Source: Norana najaformis
Taxonomy: Eukaryota > Annelida > Clitellata > Crassiclitellata > Hormogastridae
Direction: 5' to 3'
Length of the DNA stretch: 64,000 nt
NCBI GenBank assembly: GCA_964023275.1
Contig: OZ029921.1
Coordinates: 31,932,230 to 31,996,229, forward strand
A program made the position numbers and the translations under genes. Under the pieces are notes generated by a model. The model did no database searches and was not told the DNA's origin. It was given only the letters and a program-made list of their open reading frames with translations. Shown here piece by piece: positions 60,412 to 64,000 of the stretch. The stretch's first letter is position 1. Each line of letters starts with the position of its first letter.

Positions 60412-60765
60412 AAGGACCCGACCCATTACACATTGGACCCTACCCGAGCCGACCCACCATTAACACACGAATTCTGACCCGACCCGACCCATTTCCTAGC
60501 GGTTAGTGTTAAACCAAAAAATAATAGTTTTGCTAATTTAAAAATGAATGAATACTTGAAACCAGAAGGGCAGTTTTGCGCAATCAAAGCATTGTTCAAC
60601 TAGTAAGCTGATAAATAATCGATAACAACTGCTTCATCTTGCTGATTTATATATCAGCCAAAATTATTCATTATACAACCTTCTTGACCCGACCCACCGA
60701 ATTTCCCAAAAAATCCGACCCGACACGACCCAACACGACCCGACCCGACCCGTGGCTACATCCAC
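60412..60765. repeat. Two clusters of GACCC/ACCCG repeats
   Basis: GACCCGACCCA-type units cluster at about 60414-60490 and again at 60685-60755, flanking about 190 bp of AT-rich sequence. Confidence 0.75.
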
Positions 60766-60899
60766 TCCATGGACAACTCTGGGTCCTCAGTCTTCGTCTG
60801 TCTTTGTCTGCTATGGTTCCTTTGTATCTGCCTAAATCACCGCAGCCGTTTATTCTGACGTCATGATATAAAAGATGATCGAAAGGCGGATGTGACGCT

Positions 60900-62345
60900 T
60901 CTTTTCAACTGGCGCCCTCTGCCTCAGGGCTCCCTCTGTCGTTTCTATTTCTTTTAAGCGAGACATTCTTCGCGTCTCCTGTGTAGAGACTCTGCTGTTT
61001 GCAAGTGGCACGTCCATGTGTCAACGACCCAGCGATGGCCGCAGGGCCACTCCTTACCAGGTGGAAAGACCTAAAGATAGCGAAATGCGCCGATGTAAAT
61101 GCAAATGTACGTTTTTGTATAGCGACCGTGTGGCCTCGACGCTGCTCATTTTTCGATGAGTTGATCGGGTGAGATCCTTCACCACCTTTGTCCAGTTGAA
61201 TGAGTGCCATCCTATTTAAGGTCCCCGTGTACGGACCGTGCTAGCCCGAGATTCAAATCTCTGAAATAAGCCACGACCTGATGGGTCTCTAGCGCCATCT
61301 TTAAGCCTCGGTACATAAAACTTGTGACGTTTATAACAAATTAGGCTAAATAGCTAGGACAAGGCAGCAAATTAGAGTACCTAAGCCTATCTAGGCTAAT
61401 AAAAAACACGATAAATTGATATTTAAAGAAACGGAGGGAAGATTAAGAAGACAAAGTTGAACAAACAGACACTTAGACATACAGAAACACAATGACAGTT
61501 ACTAAAGACTAACTGAGCGAATACTTCCACAAATACTTTCCACTGAACATAGCTCTCAAAATACTTTATAATTTGGATGTTTTCGTTAATTCATCAACAG
61601 CTCGTGCAGGACTTCAAAAATTCGCAAAAGCTATAAAATCTACTTTGATTACGATCGTCATCGTCAATATCAGCATCGTCTCCTACTGATCTCAGGCCAA
61701 AACTCAGGCTTCTTACAAAGTTAACCGGGGGTACAAATGGCACGCGCAGAAGGGACAAAATCCCCGCTGAAGTAGGACCCACTATTACCATAGTAGCAAG
61801 TGAGATGGCTATTAACTCTCATTCATTATAACAAGAAGACATGCATCGTATAAACACAAACCAAAGTAAGGCAAAAACAAACAGCCAAGTCCAACTAATC
61901 AGCATGATTTCCTTAACAGCTGGAAAAGGAAAAGAAGACCTAACTAACTGTTAAGTATAAACAATCGCAAGGAACATTTCTGAGCAGTCGTATCTGCTTT
62001 TAATTGGTTCTAAGTTAGACAAAACACAAAAGCCATCATGGCCTGCGCTTTGAAAGACCTGGCTCCCGGTAGGAAACGATTGTCCCGTCAGACGAGGGGA
62101 GGAAGGAAATGAAAGGATACAGAAGCAGTTGGATTCAGAAAATATCTGACCATAAAGACATCTGGCATCTGAGAAAAGCCGTGAATTCTGGAAGACACCA
62201 AAGAAGTTGATAACGCATGTAATAAGATGGGTGACTGACGCGTGGGAGACGATATGTGCGTCTATTGCTGTAGAATTCAATACCGATTGAAGAAGACCTG
62301 ACATTCTCACTTTCACTCCTTATATCGTAACAATTATTATATGTG
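60900..62345. other. Gene-free stretch
   Basis: Only short frames occur here and none shows a recognisable motif or splice-consistent extension. Nothing else was recognised. Confidence 0.4.
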
Positions 62346-62837
62346 TCTTTAGGCTACACTCTCTCCATACATATATATACAGATTTACTGCTGCTTTCTT
62401 TATTTGTAGATAGTAATGATATATATATATATATTGTCATTTATAGAGAAAATGCAGTTGTCAGGCCTTCAATCAGTATTGCATTTTACAGCAAAAGAAT
62501 TACACAAATTGTCTCCCACGAAATCTCATTTTATATATATATCTCATTACATGCGTGATCAACTTCACTTTGTATACATGCATACGTACATGCATACATA
62601 CATTCATTCATACATACATATACACATCTATATGAAGAGATAGACAGAGAGTAAAGGTGTTGTCAAGGCAAAGTTGAACAGCGTGAGCGCTGACAGTCTT
62701 AGACATGTAAAGACTATGTACTGCACGTGTACAGGTGATACAAATTGCATTCTCCAACACAATTATATCTCGACATCTAGGCTTACTAAATCGCTGATTC
62801 TCTGGCATCTTTGAGACTGAATCAACGAATCAACTGG

Positions 62838-62861
62838 GAGGGAGGGAGGGAGGGAGGGAGG
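62838..62861. repeat. GGGA microsatellite
   Basis: Six GGGA units. Confidence 0.9.
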
Positions 62862-62959
62862 GATGTTTTTGTTGTTTTTCTAGAGTTGTCGTGAGTTAAT
62901 AATTGTCCCAAGTTTTTATGTTTTGTGTAGGTGGCAATAATTCTATAGTCTGAAAAGCC

Positions 62960-63230
62960 TTATTTCTTAAGTATTTGTCGCTTCCATTCTCTGATTAAAT
63001 GTGTGCCTATTGGTGAATATGGAATGATCACTGGTAATAGAATACGCCTTTGTGTTGGATTTTCAGTTTGTGTGTGATAGAACCATTTGTCTCTTTTCAT
63101 TTTCCTCAGCATTCTCTTATTGTAGCCTCTTTTTCGTAGGGATTTAAAGAGGGTAAAGCATGCAGTCCGATTTGAAGGAGCTGAGTCTTTTGAATCGAAG
63201 AACCTGGGATTTGAGAACTCCCTGTGTGGT
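62960..63230 (-). pseudogene. Possible retroelement reverse-transcriptase C-terminal fragment
   Basis: The complement encodes FKSLRKRGYNKRMLRKMK followed by LLPVIIPYSPIGTHLIREW before a stop at 62960. The spacing and wording (an RGY...L block, then a V..Y.P...I block) recall the region just after the catalytic core in Penelope-like and related retroelements. Upstream the frame dissolves into repeat-derived residues. Weak evidence. Confidence 0.3.
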
Positions 63231-64000
63231 ATGTGAGGGATGATGCTGATGATGATGACAGAAAGGCAGATAGGCAGAGAGGCAGAGTGGTAAAAACAGA
63301 GATAGTGAGAAGCAGACACAAAGAGAAACATACTTAGACAGAGAAACAGAGAAAGAGAAACATAAAAACACATACAGCGAAGCAGAGACAGCCAGACAAA
63401 ACAGACAGACAGAATAAAAGGCTTCTTTTGTAGGCCCTGTTTGATTCGCTTAATGCAGGTCCACAATCGCACAAGCGTTTTTGCCCCCGCAAGCAACGCC
63501 GAACATAGACCCGCACTTATATACATATACATGCATTGCATACACATATACGTGTATATGTATGTGTGTGCGTGTGATACTGATATTGGCGACAATCGAC
63601 TGCTATGCGTCGTTGAATGCGACGGAGTTGCTGCTGCTGCTGCTGCGGCTGATCTAACTGCTGAGACCGCCTTGGGAGGCTGACGAATTCTATATGCAGC
63701 CTGCTATACCTGTGACACAGTTGGCAATTAGAGTACCTGAGTAGCGTTAACGAGGTGAGTACACGACGCCAATAATAAGCAACATGTATGAGACATAGAA
63801 GTTCGCGCATTCGCCTGTTTACAAGCTTATCTAGCTACAACGAAAATTTCTATGGCGCTTCTAGGTAATAAATTATTTGATCGCTGTAACGAGCGTCGAA
63901 GCAAGCTAGGACAAGTTTCGAATCCGGATCAGTGAGTGCCTCGCTGTTTCAGTCAAGGTCGTATTGACTTAAGGCTAGCACCGTTGGATCTCGACCTGGA
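63231..64000. other. Window end, no gene supported
   Basis: Contains purine-rich CAGAGA runs (about 63260-63410), a short CTG run (about 63630-63646) and TACATATACA runs. The last bases (GGATCTCGACCTGGA) resemble the LINE 3' UTR, which may continue beyond the window. Confidence 0.35.

Noticed and set aside
60054-60477. 119- and 125-codon frames with decapeptide repeats
   Set aside because: Produced by a 30-bp minisatellite whose period is a multiple of three; open on both strands.
60905-61210. 101-codon minus-strand frame with a peptide-like composition
   Set aside because: No family recognised; no start context or neighbouring exon. Left uncalled rather than forced.
61951-62316. 121-codon minus-strand frame
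   Set aside because: No recognisable motif and no supporting splice structure; too short to call a gene.

Overview
This is nuclear DNA from an animal, most likely a marine or other invertebrate. It is AT-rich, intron-rich and full of short repeats, microsatellites and several retroelement and DNA-transposon families. No sequence feature fixes the phylum. All coordinates were read by eye from the sequence, and family names come from recognised protein motifs, not from searches.

Layout. 1-3.25 kb: a young, 5'-truncated CR1/L2-type LINE with an uninterrupted endonuclease-reverse transcriptase frame and an ATTACG-type tail. 5.0-10.4 kb (+): a six-exon gene for a cortactin-binding protein 2 N-terminal-like (CTTNBP2NL) protein of about 629 residues. 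10.4-18.2 kb: a gene-poor stretch with a tRNA-derived SINE, a decayed second LINE and short TIR elements. 18.2-41.2 kb (-): a complete MON2 gene. I resolved 33 coding exons whose phases all agree, giving about 1,693 residues, close to the roughly 1,717 of human MON2. The two genes are convergent. 41.2-47.7 kb: a repeat nursery with a 28-bp inverted-repeat element, several LINE 3' ends, an RTE-type LINE fragment interrupted by another LINE tail, and a palindrome-rich TIR element. 47.7-48.7 kb (-): an intronless glutathionyl-hydroquinone reductase (Xi-class GST). 49.5-52.1 kb: a 2.6-kb element bounded by imperfect inverted repeats of roughly 110-120 bp that begin TGGCCAACA. It carries a large intronless frame of an uncharacterised, widely dispersed animal protein family, broken by one frameshift. 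52-64 kb: no confident host gene; dominated by micro- and minisatellites, a perfect fold-back and LINE/SINE debris.

How it fits together. The two conserved genes work in cell biology (actin/cortactin scaffolding, and endosome-Golgi traffic) and show no operon-like link. The most novel unit is the 49.5-52.1 kb element: its paired ends suggest that the uncharacterised protein family is the product of a DNA transposon. The intronless reductase beside it is a second candidate for unusual origin (horizontal transfer or retroposition).
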